Below are positions 6,566-13,508 of a stretch of 25,387 nucleotides of DNA, piece by piece. Numbering within the stretch: position 1 is the stretch's first letter; each line of letters opens with the position of its first letter. Origin of the DNA: a virus. Where the stretch lies: positions 1 through 25,387 of IMG/VR virus record IMGVR_UViG_3300033156_000316; one strand, given 5' to 3'. The notes under the pieces were generated by a model. The model made no database searches. It saw nothing but the letters and a program-made list of their open reading frames with translations, and was not told the DNA's origin. The position numbers were made by a program, and so were the translations under genes.

Positions 6566-6594
6566 AAACCACAGATTACACAGATTACACAGAT
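6566..6594 (+). repeat. Tandem ACAGATT spacer repeat, copy 1
   Basis: CCACAGATT then ACACAGATT units, directly after hairpin copy 5. The purine-rich end (AAGAAGGAGAAGG) is the ribosome site for GTG 6609. Copy 2 is at 19737-19766, again right after a hairpin. Confidence 0.7.
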
Positions 6595-6608
6595 AAGAAG
6601 GAGAAGGC

Positions 6609-6806
6609 GTGAAACCGAAGAAAGTCGATGGGTTCGACGAAAAGATTTGCATTACCGTCAAGGTAAAAAAAGTTTTCTTGTGGAGGCTTAGGGTATTCCT
6701 GCTCCTCGTGAGAATCGCGGCAAAAATATATCCAGGACCCACGGAGTTGATAATCGATTACGGCATTGACAGGATAGTCAAAGGTATTGGAGAGGAGGGG
6801 AGTTGA
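6609..6806 (+). CDS. Small membrane-associated protein (65 aa), paralogue of 3377-3649
   Basis: GTG start with AAGGAGAAGG just upstream. The protein has KICITVKVKKVF, then a hydrophobic arginine-flanked helix (WRLRVFLLLVRIAAKIYP) and an amphipathic end. This is the same arrangement as 3377-3649, suggesting an old duplication across the large terminase gene. The stop overlaps the next ATG (TGATG at 6804-6808). Function unknown. Confidence 0.55.
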   Translation: MKPKKVDGFDEKICITVKVKKVFLWRLRVFLLLVRIAAKIYPGPTELIIDYGIDRIVKGIGEEGS

Positions 6807-7144
6807 TGGTAGAACTGGCAGAAAAGAGTTACAGGGAGATGGTGGCGATGGGCAAGGAGCTTGGTATTGAGGGCTGCCACGAAATGAAAAAGAAGGTGCT
6901 GTTAGAGAAGCTCCTGACGATGGGCGCAACTGACGGTGGGGATGTGAAGCCGCCTACAGGAGACACGCTGCCGGAATCCGCGGAGGTGAAGAAGGGCCGC
7001 TATTTATTCCCCCGCTCGGTGCCGTGCCCGCGCTGCGGCGCGATGGACACCGTGGCGTATTCCACAAAAGGGCGAGTACAGTACCGGCGGTGCCGGCGCC
7101 CGGTCTGCCGGCGTAACTTCACCGTGCGGGGAGAGAAGCAATAG
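6806..7144 (+). CDS. SAP/Rho-N-like plus zinc-ribbon protein (112 aa)
   Basis: ATG 6806 overlaps the previous stop and follows GAGAGGAGGGGAG. Residues ~5-38 (EKSYREMVAMGKELGIEGCHEMKKK...LLEKLL) look like a SAP or Rho N-terminal helix-extended-loop-helix, usually nucleic-acid binding. Residues 74-101 form a Cys4 ribbon: Cys74, Cys77, Cys96, Cys101 (PCPRCG ... RRCRRPVCRR) with basic flanks, similar in style to phage Ogr/Delta-like or transposase zinc ribbons. Two nucleic-acid modules make a regulator of late transcription or a packaging accessory plausible. This is inference. Confidence 0.6.
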   Translation: MVELAEKSYREMVAMGKELGIEGCHEMKKKVLLEKLLTMGATDGGDVKPPTGDTLPESAEVKKGRYLFPRSVPCPRCGAMDTVAYSTKGRVQYRRCRRPVCRRNFTVRGEKQ

Positions 7145-7149
7145 TCAAT

Positions 7150-7178
7150 GAAGCCCCATGCGCAAGCGTGGGGAGACA
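7150..7178 (+). repeat. Hairpin repeat copy 6
   Basis: Hairpin 7154-7173, followed by AGACA instead of AGATA. It fills the gap between 7144 and GTG 7188. ATGAAG upstream opens a 15-codon frame (7148-7195) through the hairpin that ends overlapping the next gene's start, so translated coupling is possible. Confidence 0.9.
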
Positions 7179-7187
7179 GGAGTATGT

Positions 7188-7406
7188 GTGACTGAGAAGC
7201 AATTCCAGTATTTTGCAATAATAATCGCCGTCCTCGGCGTTATCGGCGTTGAACTCAACGTGCGTAAAATAGGCGTGTGCTTCTATCTGTGGACTTTCAG
7301 CAACGCCGGCTGCATATACATCCATTACAGGCGCAGGGTGTGGGCTCATTTCTTTCTACACATCTATTACATGGCCCAGGCCGTCCGGGGGATACTGACG
7401 TGGTGA
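7188..7406 (+). CDS. Small membrane protein, PnuC-like fold fragment or phage membrane protein (72 aa)
   Basis: GTG 7188 follows AGGAGTATGT; the ATG at 7158 belongs to the hairpin repeat and is not preferred. The protein has two hydrophobic segments: FAIIIAVLGVIGVEL, then a Phe/Tyr/Trp-rich stretch KIGVCFYLWTFSNAGCIYI. The YLWTFSN motif recalls short PnuC-like membrane proteins found in some phages. Likely an inner-membrane protein of unknown role. It is the last gene before the 7.4 kb control segment. Confidence 0.55.
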   Translation: MTEKQFQYFAIIIAVLGVIGVELNVRKIGVCFYLWTFSNAGCIYIHYRRRVWAHFFLHIYYMAQAVRGILTW

Positions 7407-7467
7407 AAAGCGCATAAGAGCGTCCTGAAATATCTCGATTATTTTCAAGAATTATCCTCATTTCCCC

Positions 7468-7495
7468 TTGACAAACATGCTATATATGTTATAAT
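7468..7495 (+). promoter_or_regulatory. Consensus sigma70-type promoter with palindromic spacer
   Basis: TTGACA (7468-7473), 16-base spacer, TATAAT (7490-7495). Both hexamers are perfect and it drives the XRE gene. The spacer contains ACAT-gctatat-ATGT, an interrupted inverted repeat that could be the operator for autoregulation. Confidence 0.8.
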
Positions 7496-7517
7496 GTAGG
7501 CGAAAAAGGAGGAGATG

Positions 7518-7730
7518 ATGCGAAAAGACTACTTAGAAATCATCGGCGGGCGCATCAGGACCGCGCGGCGGAAGAAAAAAATGTCGCAAGCTGAACTCGC
7601 ACGGCGCATTGGCTCTGACCAGCCGGTAATCAGCAGAATCGAACATGGCAGACAAAACATCTCTATCGGCTACATCGAAAAGATTGCCTCCGCCCTGCGT
7701 GTTCCGATGCGCAGAATTCTCTGCGGCTAA
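7518..7730 (+). CDS. XRE-family helix-turn-helix regulator (70 aa)
   Basis: Minimal HTH_3/Cro-C1-type DNA-binding protein. Residues 22-46 give the classical helix-turn-helix (MSQAELARRIGSDQPVISRI then EHGRQ), and IGYIEKIASALRVP completes the five-helix fold. AGGAGGAG precedes tandem ATGs at 7515 and 7518; the second has the better spacing. It has its own perfect promoter, and downstream of it are paired 20-base direct repeats, plausible operators for this or another regulator. A single-domain XRE protein next to the structural operon suggests control of late genes, but its target is unproven. Confidence 0.88.
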   Translation: MRKDYLEIIGGRIRTARRKKKMSQAELARRIGSDQPVISRIEHGRQNISIGYIEKIASALRVPMRRILCG

Positions 7731-7744
7731 TTCGCCCACATCCC

Positions 7745-7764
7745 CCAAATCTGGTAAGTATTTT
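7745..7764 (+). repeat. 20-base direct repeat, copy 1 (putative operator)
   Basis: CCAAATCTGGTAAGTATTTT, repeated exactly at 7775-7794 with a 30-base period (about three helical turns). It lies between the XRE stop and a weaker promoter-like site. Confidence 0.7.
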
Positions 7765-7774
7765 GCCCGGATTA

Positions 7775-7794
7775 CCAAATCTGGTAAGTATTTT
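7775..7794 (+). repeat. 20-base direct repeat, copy 2 (putative operator)
   Basis: Exact second copy of the element at 7745-7764. The 30-base spacing would put two bound proteins on the same DNA face. Confidence 0.7.
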
Positions 7795-7815
7795 CGCGCA
7801 TTTCCAAAATAATTC

Positions 7816-7843
7816 TTGCGAAGTTCTCAGGCTGTAGTATAGA
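7816..7843 (+). promoter_or_regulatory. Weak promoter-like site before the structural operon
   Basis: TTGCGA (7816-7821), 16-base spacer, TATAGA (7838-7843). Each hexamer matches consensus at four of six positions. It sits 22 bases after the direct repeats and would give an RNA starting near 7850. Weak on sequence alone. Confidence 0.35.
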
Positions 7844-7849
7844 GAGGGT

Positions 7850-7931
7850 GTGAAGCCCAGGCCGATCACCTGGCAGAAAACTGGAAAGAATAGAGGCAGT
7901 TTGGTGCCAAACCACCGGACTGCCTTTTTTT
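7850..7931 (+). ncRNA. Putative short leader RNA ending in a terminator
   Basis: A stretch with no convincing coding frame and several local stems: CCAGG (7857-7861) with CCTGG (7869-7873), CAG-AAAA-CTG (7874-7883), then the terminator hairpin. With the promoter-like site upstream this would make an RNA of about 80 bases. It could be a small RNA or an attenuator or antitermination leader of the portal operon. No known RNA family recognised. Confidence 0.35.
7895..7931 (+). terminator. Strong intrinsic terminator
   Basis: GGCAGTTTGGTG pairs with CACCGGACTGCC as a 12-bp stem (two G-U pairs), with loop CCAAAC, followed by TTTTTTT. It would stop transcription from the XRE promoter just before the structural operon. 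Confidence 0.88.
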
Positions 7932-7955
7932 CTTTCCCCGTAATCGGAGGTATAC

Positions 7956-8225
7956 TTGGCACTCACTGACACCACGACACTTACCGAGGCACTCGCTCAG
8001 CTTAACAACAACCTTGTGTGGGAAGGCGATGCCACGAAGGCGCAGAACTACGTGGAGGCGGCGCGGTGGCTTCTGTTCAACCGGCCGCGGGTGAGTTCGG
8101 ACGCGGGCACTTCGCTAAACTACGAGATGATGGAGACACAGCTTGCGAAGGCCGAGGGGTACCTGCTCAGGGTCGGCAAGATAGCCACCAGGTCGCAATT
8201 TACACGCGGGAGAATGCTTGACTAA
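7956..8225 (+). CDS. Head-tail joining (gpW-position) protein (89 aa)
   Basis: It starts at TTG 7956 with GGAGG six to ten bases upstream; no ATG or GTG fits. The small helical protein (EALAQLNNNLVWEGDATKAQ, YVEAARWLLFNRP) lies just before the portal gene, where lambda has gpW, the head-completion protein. Sequence similarity to gpW is not obvious by eye, so the call rests on length, helical character and position. Its stop lies inside the portal start region (overlap of eight bases). It is the first gene after the terminator. Confidence 0.5.
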   Translation: MALTDTTTLTEALAQLNNNLVWEGDATKAQNYVEAARWLLFNRPRVSSDAGTSLNYEMMETQLAKAEGYLLRVGKIATRSQFTRGRMLD

Positions 8226-9726
8226 GAAAAAGACAGCCAGTGAGAAGCCGGCGGCAACAAGGCCCAGGAACCACAAGGTGAAGGTCGATGGCCATCGCGG
8301 CTATTACACATCTTACGGGTACCGGGCCGCGCGTGTAGCAAACAGAGAGGGACGGACGGCAACTACCGGGGCGGGCGCACGGCATCTTCAATATGACCGG
8401 GTGAAGCTTGTCAATCAATCGCGCGAGTTCATGCGCGACAATGCAATTTATAAGGGCATGATAAACCGGGCGGCCGCGTATATCGTCGGACCCGGGTTCA
8501 AGTTGCAGATGCTCACGGAAGACAAGGATTTGAACGATAAAGTCGAGCAGCTCTGGAAGGAGTTCTGGCTCGACCCGGGCGTGAGGGGTTTTTTGTCCGG
8601 ATTCCAGATACAAAAACTCGTGTGCCGCGAACTGTTGGTCGCGGGTGATACGGCGGTCCTGAAAGTGAAGGATGGCAAGCTTCAGACTATCGAGGCGGAG
8701 CAGATAACCAGCGGGCGCAGGACAGGCGGGATAAATCTCGGCAAATACGGCAATATAACCAGCTTTGATATCTGCCCGTACAGGGCTGGCGGGTTTGTGG
8801 ATACGGGGAAGCGTAAGAACGTCAAGGCGAAGGATGTCTTTTTCCTGTCGAATCCGGACCGGCCGTCAAGTACCCGGTCGGCGCCGCCCAGCCAGGCCTC
8901 GTTTACCATGCTGCACAGAATCAACGATGTTTGCGATTCCGAGGCCATTGCGTGGCAGATGCTCGCCCGGTTCGCGGTTGCCATCACGCAGAAGGACTCA
9001 GCGGAACAGGCTTACCTCACAAGTCGCGAAGACCCGAACAAATCCGGCGACGATACCGATGGCGACCTGGCAACCAGGTTGCACGAGCTCGACTACGCGC
9101 TGATATTCCACGGTGAGCAGGGCGAGGAAATAAAGGGTATCGAGCGGAACATACCCGCAAAGAATTTTACCGAAACGCTCCGAACTTTCCTGCGGTTGTT
9201 GGGTCTGCCGCTTGGCCTGCCGCTCGAGTTGATACTCCTGGACTGGACGCAGAGCAATTACTCACAGAGCCGGGCGGTAATGGAGCAGGCATACCAGATG
9301 TTTTTAGAATGGCAGATGTTGCTTGAAACCGGATTCCTCGAACGTGCCTACAAGTGGAAGCTGGCGCAGTGGATAGCCGATGGCAGTCTCGGGCAGCACG
9401 AGGGCGTGCTCAAGCACGGATGGATAAAGCCTACTTTCCCGTGGATAGACCAGCTCAAGGAGGCGCAGGCTTACGGCGTGAGGCTCGACCGCGGGCTGGC
9501 GACGCACGCGCAGGTACTCAAGACGCTTAACCAGGACCGGGACGAGGTGGTTGCGGCGCGAGAGGCCGAAATAAGGGATGCGATAGAACGCGCGCAAAGA
9601 ATCGAGGCGAAGACGGGCGAGAAGGTGCCTTACCAGATATTCTGCGGGCTTAAGCCGCCCAAGACGGAGCCGGGCAGGCCTGGCGGGTCGGAACCCGCAG
9701 CAGTGGACAAGGAAACGAAGGAATAG
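8218..9726 (+). CDS. Portal protein, lambda family
   Basis: Forms the dodecameric ring at the head vertex through which DNA enters. The lambda-portal signature is clear: 'SREFMRDNAIYKGMINRAAA' then VGPGF (residues ~69-94), a LVAGD segment near 140-144, and DWTQSNYSQSRAVMEQ near 342-357, matching the conserved NYSSxR of the family. Length (502 aa) is usual. The start is TTG 8218, overlapping the previous stop, with GGGAG five bases upstream; no better start is nearby. The C-terminal end is Pro/Glu-rich. A half-copy and a full copy of the hairpin follow it. Confidence 0.9.
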   Translation: MTKKKTASEKPAATRPRNHKVKVDGHRGYYTSYGYRAARVANREGRTATTGAGARHLQYDRVKLVNQSREFMRDNAIYKGMINRAAAYIVGPGFKLQMLTEDKDLNDKVEQLWKEFWLDPGVRGFLSGFQIQKLVCRELLVAGDTAVLKVKDGKLQTIEAEQITSGRRTGGINLGKYGNITSFDICPYRAGGFVDTGKRKNVKAKDVFFLSNPDRPSSTRSAPPSQASFTMLHRINDVCDSEAIAWQMLARFAVAITQKDSAEQAYLTSREDPNKSGDDTDGDLATRLHELDYALIFHGEQGEEIKGIERNIPAKNFTETLRTFLRLLGLPLGLPLELILLDWTQSNYSQSRAVMEQAYQMFLEWQMLLETGFLERAYKWKLAQWIADGSLGQHEGVLKHGWIKPTFPWIDQLKEAQAYGVRLDRGLATHAQVLKTLNQDRDEVVAAREAEIRDAIERAQRIEAKTGEKVPYQIFCGLKPPKTEPGRPGGSEPAAVDKETKE

Positions 9727-9731
9727 CCGCC

Positions 9732-9744
9732 GAAACCCCATGCG
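9732..9744 (+). repeat. Half-copy of the hairpin repeat
   Basis: GAAACCCCATGCG followed by TATTG and then the complete copy 7. The 3' arm is missing, so it cannot fold alone. It looks like the remains of a tandem pair. Confidence 0.7.
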
Positions 9745-9749
9745 TATTG

Positions 9750-9778
9750 GAAGCCCCATGCGCAAGCATGGGGAGATA
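9750..9778 (+). repeat. Hairpin repeat copy 7 (G-U replaced by A-U)
   Basis: Hairpin 9754-9773 carries GCATGGGG in place of GCGTGGGG, which turns the stem's U-G pair into U-A, so pairing is kept. AGATAGGAATAA then leads to ATG 9786. Confidence 0.92.
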
Positions 9779-9785
9779 GGAATAA

Positions 9786-11144
9786 ATGAAGGAAAACGGC
9801 CAATTGGGCGAGTGGCAGAAAAAGCTCTGGGTAATGGAGGCGCGTGCACTTGAAGGGTTTGTGCGTTCGGCATCTCAAATCGAGACTGACCCGGAACGGC
9901 TTATCGAGGCCGCGCTGCAAGCGGTCCAGCCGCGTAAAAGCCGGATGACAATGGAGGGCACCACCGCAGTCATACCGATAACTGGTTTCTTGATGAAAAG
10001 CCCGCCCGCCTGGCTGATGAAATACTTCGATATTACGGGCTACGAGGAAGTGGTTGCAGATGTCAATGCCGCCGTCGAGGACGAGAGTGTCGAGCAGATT
10101 ATGCTGCGGGTAGACTCGCCTGGCGGTGAGGTTGCCGGTGTCCAGGAGGCGGCAGACGCGATATTCGCGGCCCGGAAGGCGAAGCCGGTGAAAGGCTTTA
10201 TAGAGGACCTCGGTGCCTCGGGTGCGTACTACCTCGCGTCTCAGGCTCAGGAGCTCGGAACTAATCTTAACGGGCTCGTTGGCTCGATAGGCGTTTACGC
10301 AGTGTACATGGACCTCTCGAAGATGGCCGACGACCTCGGTATCAAGGTACACGTTATCCGCAGCGGCGAGCACAAGGGGATGGGCGTGGAGGGCGCGCCG
10401 ATATCCAAGGAGCAAATAAAGGGCATACAGGAAGTAATCGACGATATGGCGGCCAATTTCAGGGCTGCGGTGGAGCGCGGACGCGGGCTGTCCGCATCTA
10501 AAGTAAAGAAACTCGCCACGGGCCAGATATGGCTGGGCGAGAAATCGCGTGAACTGGGCCTGGTTGACAAAGTGACAACCATTTCGGCCATGCTTGCAGG
10601 TAATACAGATTCGAGTGTCAAGGTTTTGTCAGAGGAGGCAGGAGTTATGGCAGAAGAAAAAGAGAAGAAAGACCCGGCCGAAAAGGTTCAGGTCGTGGTG
10701 TTTGACGAGGAGGCCATGAAGGCAACTGCGGCCGAAGATGCCAGGAAGGCCGAAAAGGAGAACCTCGCGGCCCTGAAGGCCGCATTTCCCGAGGACCTCG
10801 CGTTTGCCGTCGAGCAGTACGAGGCGGGCGCTACGGTGCAGGAGGCGCAGGCGGCCTACGCCGGGGTGCTTGCCGGTAAGTTGAAGGCGAGCAAAGAGGA
10901 GAATGCGGAACTCGCCGGGAAGCTGAAGGAAGCGGCCACGGCGCCGGCCGATGCTTCCGGTGTGGAACCGATAGGGTTCGAGAACTCCGAGGCCGGCGAA
11001 GGTGGAGACTTCCTGAAGGCAGCCATCGCGCTTTCCAAGGAGAAGGGAATTACGAAGACAGCCGCGATGCAGAAGCTGGCAAGTGAAAATCCTGAAATGT
11101 TCGCTGCGTGGAAGGCGAGCCAGAAGCAGGTCCCGAAAAAATAG
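9786..11144 (+). CDS. Head maturation protease, S49 (SppA-like/gpC-like), with C-terminal scaffold region
   Basis: Serine protease that processes the prohead. Residues ~60-265 are the SppA fold: VDSPGGEV (109-116), DLGASGAYYLA with the nucleophile Ser145, GSIGVYAVY (166-174), and GEHKGMG with the catalytic Lys197. Residues ~285-452 are charged, Ala/Glu/Lys-rich and helical, as in lambda gpC where the C-terminal third is the scaffold Nu3. An internal ATG with its own ribosome site at 10647 fits that arrangement. Start ATG 9786 follows TAGGAATAA at the edge of hairpin copy 7. Confidence 0.9.
   Translation: MKENGQLGEWQKKLWVMEARALEGFVRSASQIETDPERLIEAALQAVQPRKSRMTMEGTTAVIPITGFLMKSPPAWLMKYFDITGYEEVVADVNAAVEDESVEQIMLRVDSPGGEVAGVQEAADAIFAARKAKPVKGFIEDLGASGAYYLASQAQELGTNLNGLVGSIGVYAVYMDLSKMADDLGIKVHVIRSGEHKGMGVEGAPISKEQIKGIQEVIDDMAANFRAAVERGRGLSASKVKKLATGQIWLGEKSRELGLVDKVTTISAMLAGNTDSSVKVLSEEAGVMAEEKEKKDPAEKVQVVVFDEEAMKATAAEDARKAEKENLAALKAAFPEDLAFAVEQYEAGATVQEAQAAYAGVLAGKLKASKEENAELAGKLKEAATAPADASGVEPIGFENSEAGEGGDFLKAAIALSKEKGITKTAAMQKLASENPEMFAAWKASQKQVPKK
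10647..11144 (+). CDS. Nested scaffolding protein (Nu3-like, 165 aa)
   Basis: Within the protease gene and in the same frame, ATG 10647 is preceded by GAGGAGGCAGGAG, the strongest ribosome site inside any gene here. The product begins MAEEKEKKDPAEK and is charged and helical: coiled-coil-like VLAGKLKASKEENAELAGKL and a basic C terminus (KASQKQVPKK) such as scaffolds use to bind capsid protein. Lambda's Nu3 is made in exactly this way from gene C. This is established for the family and inferred here from the site. Confidence 0.75.
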   Translation: MAEEKEKKDPAEKVQVVVFDEEAMKATAAEDARKAEKENLAALKAAFPEDLAFAVEQYEAGATVQEAQAAYAGVLAGKLKASKEENAELAGKLKEAATAPADASGVEPIGFENSEAGEGGDFLKAAIALSKEKGITKTAAMQKLASENPEMFAAWKASQKQVPKK

Positions 11145-11210
11145 ACGCAATATAATTGGCATTTTGCCGGCAGGCGTAGTTTGTTTTTGGAAATTCTGGA
11201 GGTATTTGAG

Positions 11211-11981
11211 ATGGCGATTGAAGTACAAGGGAACGTGGCAACCTATGTGGCCGGCGAGGCCGTTGTAGGCTATCGCCGGGTGAAGCTTAATAGCAGCCGC
11301 GCGGTAGTCTACTCCGATGCGGGTGAGGAGTGGATTGGTGTTACCACTGAGGCAGCGGCCAACGGAAACAATGTCGGGGTCAGGCTGAAAAACGGGCCTG
11401 GCACGTTCAAGATGATGGCCGCGGGTGCGTACTCTATCCTCGCCGTGCTTTACGGCGCGGATGACGGCAAGGTGGATGACGTGGCGTCGGGCCTGCCTGT
11501 CGGACGCGCGCTCGAGGCCGCAACTGCAGACGCCGATGTTACCGAAGTCTCTATTGAGGGCGAGGCACTTGGCGACCACTCCCTTGATATGGAAATGCCT
11601 TCTGTGGAAATCGTTGCCAGCAACGTTGGCAAGGGTATCCCGTTCCTTATCAACTTCCGCCCGACCGCAGCGGGAACCCTCGCGTATACGGTCCCGGCCG
11701 CGAAGAAGCTGCGCGTGATTGCGGTTCTGGATTGCGTGAAGATGGGCGGCGACGGCGCGCATGCAAGCGACGAAGTGCAGTTGTTCAACGACACCGACGC
11801 CATCACCGACAAGCAGGAACTTGGCGCAGTTAGCAACGACGCCATTTTCAACTTCACCACCTTCGACACCACGTTTCAGGATGTCGTTGCGACGGAGACT
11901 CTCAATCTCGTAGCGCTTGAAGACGCGGCGAACGGGTGCGATTGCCTCGTGCCGGTGCTCTGCATGTGGGTAACTCCGTAG
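11211..11981 (+). CDS. Capsid decoration/cement protein (DUF2190-like N-terminal part)
   Basis: ATG 11211 has GGAGG nine to thirteen bases upstream. Residues ~5-90 (GEAVVGYRRVKLNSSRAVVY, GEEWIGVTTEAAANG, VRLKNGPGTFKMMAAGA) resemble DUF2190-type phage capsid cement proteins, which bind the outside of the expanded head. The remaining ~160 residues form a second beta-rich part (LAYTVPAAKKLRVIAVLDCV...) that lambda gpD lacks. The position between protease-scaffold and capsid genes fits. Whether the second part is a decoration extension or another function is unclear. Confidence 0.6.
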   Translation: MAIEVQGNVATYVAGEAVVGYRRVKLNSSRAVVYSDAGEEWIGVTTEAAANGNNVGVRLKNGPGTFKMMAAGAYSILAVLYGADDGKVDDVASGLPVGRALEAATADADVTEVSIEGEALGDHSLDMEMPSVEIVASNVGKGIPFLINFRPTAAGTLAYTVPAAKKLRVIAVLDCVKMGGDGAHASDEVQLFNDTDAITDKQELGAVSNDAIFNFTTFDTTFQDVVATETLNLVALEDAANGCDCLVPVLCMWVTP

Positions 11982-11996
11982 GGTAGAAAAAGTCAT

Positions 11997-12047
11997 GGCG
12001 GGATAGGGTAGCTCCCGAAGAACCGACTGCCGAGCGGTTTTCCCGCC
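11997..12047 (+). other. Nested RNA hairpin upstream of the major capsid gene
   Basis: GGCGGGA (11997-12003) pairs with TCCCGCC (12041-12047), enclosing a second stem AACCG (12021-12025) with CGGTT (12035-12039). No T-run follows, so it is not a terminator. It may stabilise or mark the start of a processed capsid mRNA. Confidence 0.55.
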
Positions 12048-12109
12048 TGTTATCCTCGGCTATTGCTGCGTACCTCGGCGTCGTGGGAAATTTGAAACCG
12101 GAGGTAATG

Positions 12110-13069
12110 ATGGCAGTTCAGCAAACCACGTATGCAACCCCGCGCGCCGACCTGGGGGTAGCGTTCGAGGAGTATTCCGCAAGCCGGGAGCAGTTCGTGG
12201 CTTCAAGCATCCTCGCCCCGCTCGAGGTCCCGAAGGAGGCGGCTACGATTTCCGTCATCACGCGGGAAAGTCTCCTGAAGGACGCGGGCGCGGCCGAGAG
12301 AGAGTCCGGCGCGTATGCGCGTATCGCGATGTATGCCGAGGACAAGGAGTACAGGTGCAAAGAGTACGGCTACGAGTCCGAACTCGGCGACAAACAGAGG
12401 CGGAGGTACAAGAGCGACTTCGATGCGGAGCTCGCCGTTTCGCAGCACCTCTGGTTCAAGCTCCTGCTCAGGCGTGAAATGAGGGCCGCAGCCCTTGTTT
12501 TTAACACCACGACCTGGACGGGCGCGGCACTCTACACCGACAACAAGGCGACCCCGTGGTCCACTGCGGCCTCGGACGCCATCGGCCACGTCATAGCGGC
12601 CAAGGAAAAAGTTCGCCTCGGCGTAGGCATCGAGCCTGACACGCTGCTGATTGGCGGCGCGGCGCTGGCGAACCTGCTCAACAACACGGGTATCCGCGCG
12701 CAGTTCCCGGGCAATGCGAAAATCACGCTTTCGATGATTCGCAGCGCGCTGGCCTCGATATTCGGCCTCACAAAGCTGGTAGTCGGCGGACAGATTTACG
12801 ACTCCGCGAAAGAAGGGCAGACGTTCGTGGGGGCCGAGGTCTGGGATGCCAAGTACGCGATGGTCGCCGTTACCGCAGATGCCGGCCAGGCAATGACCGA
12901 GCCGTGCATCGGCCGGACACTCATGTGGGCCGAGGATGCGGCCGACCTGACGGTTACCGAGTCTTACCGTGAGGAGCAGGCCCGCGGCGAGATATACCGG
13001 GTACGCCAGAACGTCCAGGAGAAAATCTTCGACGCGCCGTTCGCGCACCTGATGCGAATCGAGACGTAA
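12110..13069 (+). CDS. Major capsid protein (HK97-like)
   Basis: Main shell subunit. The gene follows the decoration gene as in lambda (D then E), is 319 aa long, and contains the 'VGIEPDTLLIGGAALANLLN' then 'LTKLVVGGQIYD' pattern and the late 'YREEQARGEIYRVRQNVQEKIFDAPFAHLM' typical of lambda-E-like major capsid proteins. GGAGGTA leads tandem ATGs at 12107 and 12110; the second has the better spacing. A nested hairpin lies in the 100-base leader. Exact fold is inferred from family and position. Confidence 0.8.
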   Translation: MAVQQTTYATPRADLGVAFEEYSASREQFVASSILAPLEVPKEAATISVITRESLLKDAGAAERESGAYARIAMYAEDKEYRCKEYGYESELGDKQRRRYKSDFDAELAVSQHLWFKLLLRREMRAAALVFNTTTWTGAALYTDNKATPWSTAASDAIGHVIAAKEKVRLGVGIEPDTLLIGGAALANLLNNTGIRAQFPGNAKITLSMIRSALASIFGLTKLVVGGQIYDSAKEGQTFVGAEVWDAKYAMVAVTADAGQAMTEPCIGRTLMWAEDAADLTVTESYREEQARGEIYRVRQNVQEKIFDAPFAHLMRIET

Positions 13070-13094
13070 TCTTCTTCTCCCTCGAAGGAGGCCC

Positions 13095-13508
13095 GTGTCC
13101 GGTACCCCGCCGGGCACGGGCAACCCGCTTGTTAAGGGTTACGGCATGAGCATGTTTTCCGACATGGCGCAGGGTGCGGCCTGGGATGATCTCGTGCGGG
13201 TGCATGGCGTTGCTGCAACTTACAAATCGGGCGGCACCGGCGCGGGCACGGCGGTTACTATCCTGTTTAACCGCAACCAGACGATTCCCGGCTATTATCC
13301 CGATGGCGAGCAGGAAGTCGAGGCGGCGCGGGCGCGCGCGGCCCCGTCGGAAGTCGCAAGCCCCGGCCTGACGGATACCTTTACGATAGGCGGCGAAGTA
13401 TGGGCGGTTGTAGCGGTAAGTGAAAAAGCGGGGTTAAATGAAATGCAGCTCGAACGGCGTTCACAGACCTACAAGAGCGGCGGGGATGCCGCAAGGATTC
13501 AGCGGTAA
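13095..13508 (+). CDS. Head completion / head-tail attachment protein (137 aa)
   Basis: GTG 13095 follows AAGGAGG at close spacing; a later in-frame ATG at 13146 is the alternative and matches where conserved sequence begins (MFSDMAQGAAWDDL). The protein's beta-strand pattern, with a late DTFTIGGEVWAVVAV motif, looks like the FII-type or 'ATP-binding sugar transporter-like' phage head-tail joining proteins. It comes directly after the capsid gene, where such proteins are encoded. Its stop overlaps the next ATG (TAATG). Confidence 0.55.
   Translation: MSGTPPGTGNPLVKGYGMSMFSDMAQGAAWDDLVRVHGVAATYKSGGTGAGTAVTILFNRNQTIPGYYPDGEQEVEAARARAAPSEVASPGLTDTFTIGGEVWAVVAVSEKAGLNEMQLERRSQTYKSGGDAARIQR

Noticed and set aside
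7515-7517. First ATG of the XRE gene as the start
   Set aside because: AGGAGG ends only one to two bases before it; the next ATG (7518) has normal spacing. The difference is one residue.
11151-11156. TATAAT before the decoration gene as a promoter
   Set aside because: No -35-like hexamer at 15-19 bases upstream; it lies just after the protease stop in an operon read through from upstream.
10629-11996. Long open frame on the - strand opposite the protease and decoration genes
   Set aside because: It lies opposite well-supported + strand genes, has no ribosome site or recognisable domain, and comes from high GC bias in the third codon position of the real genes.
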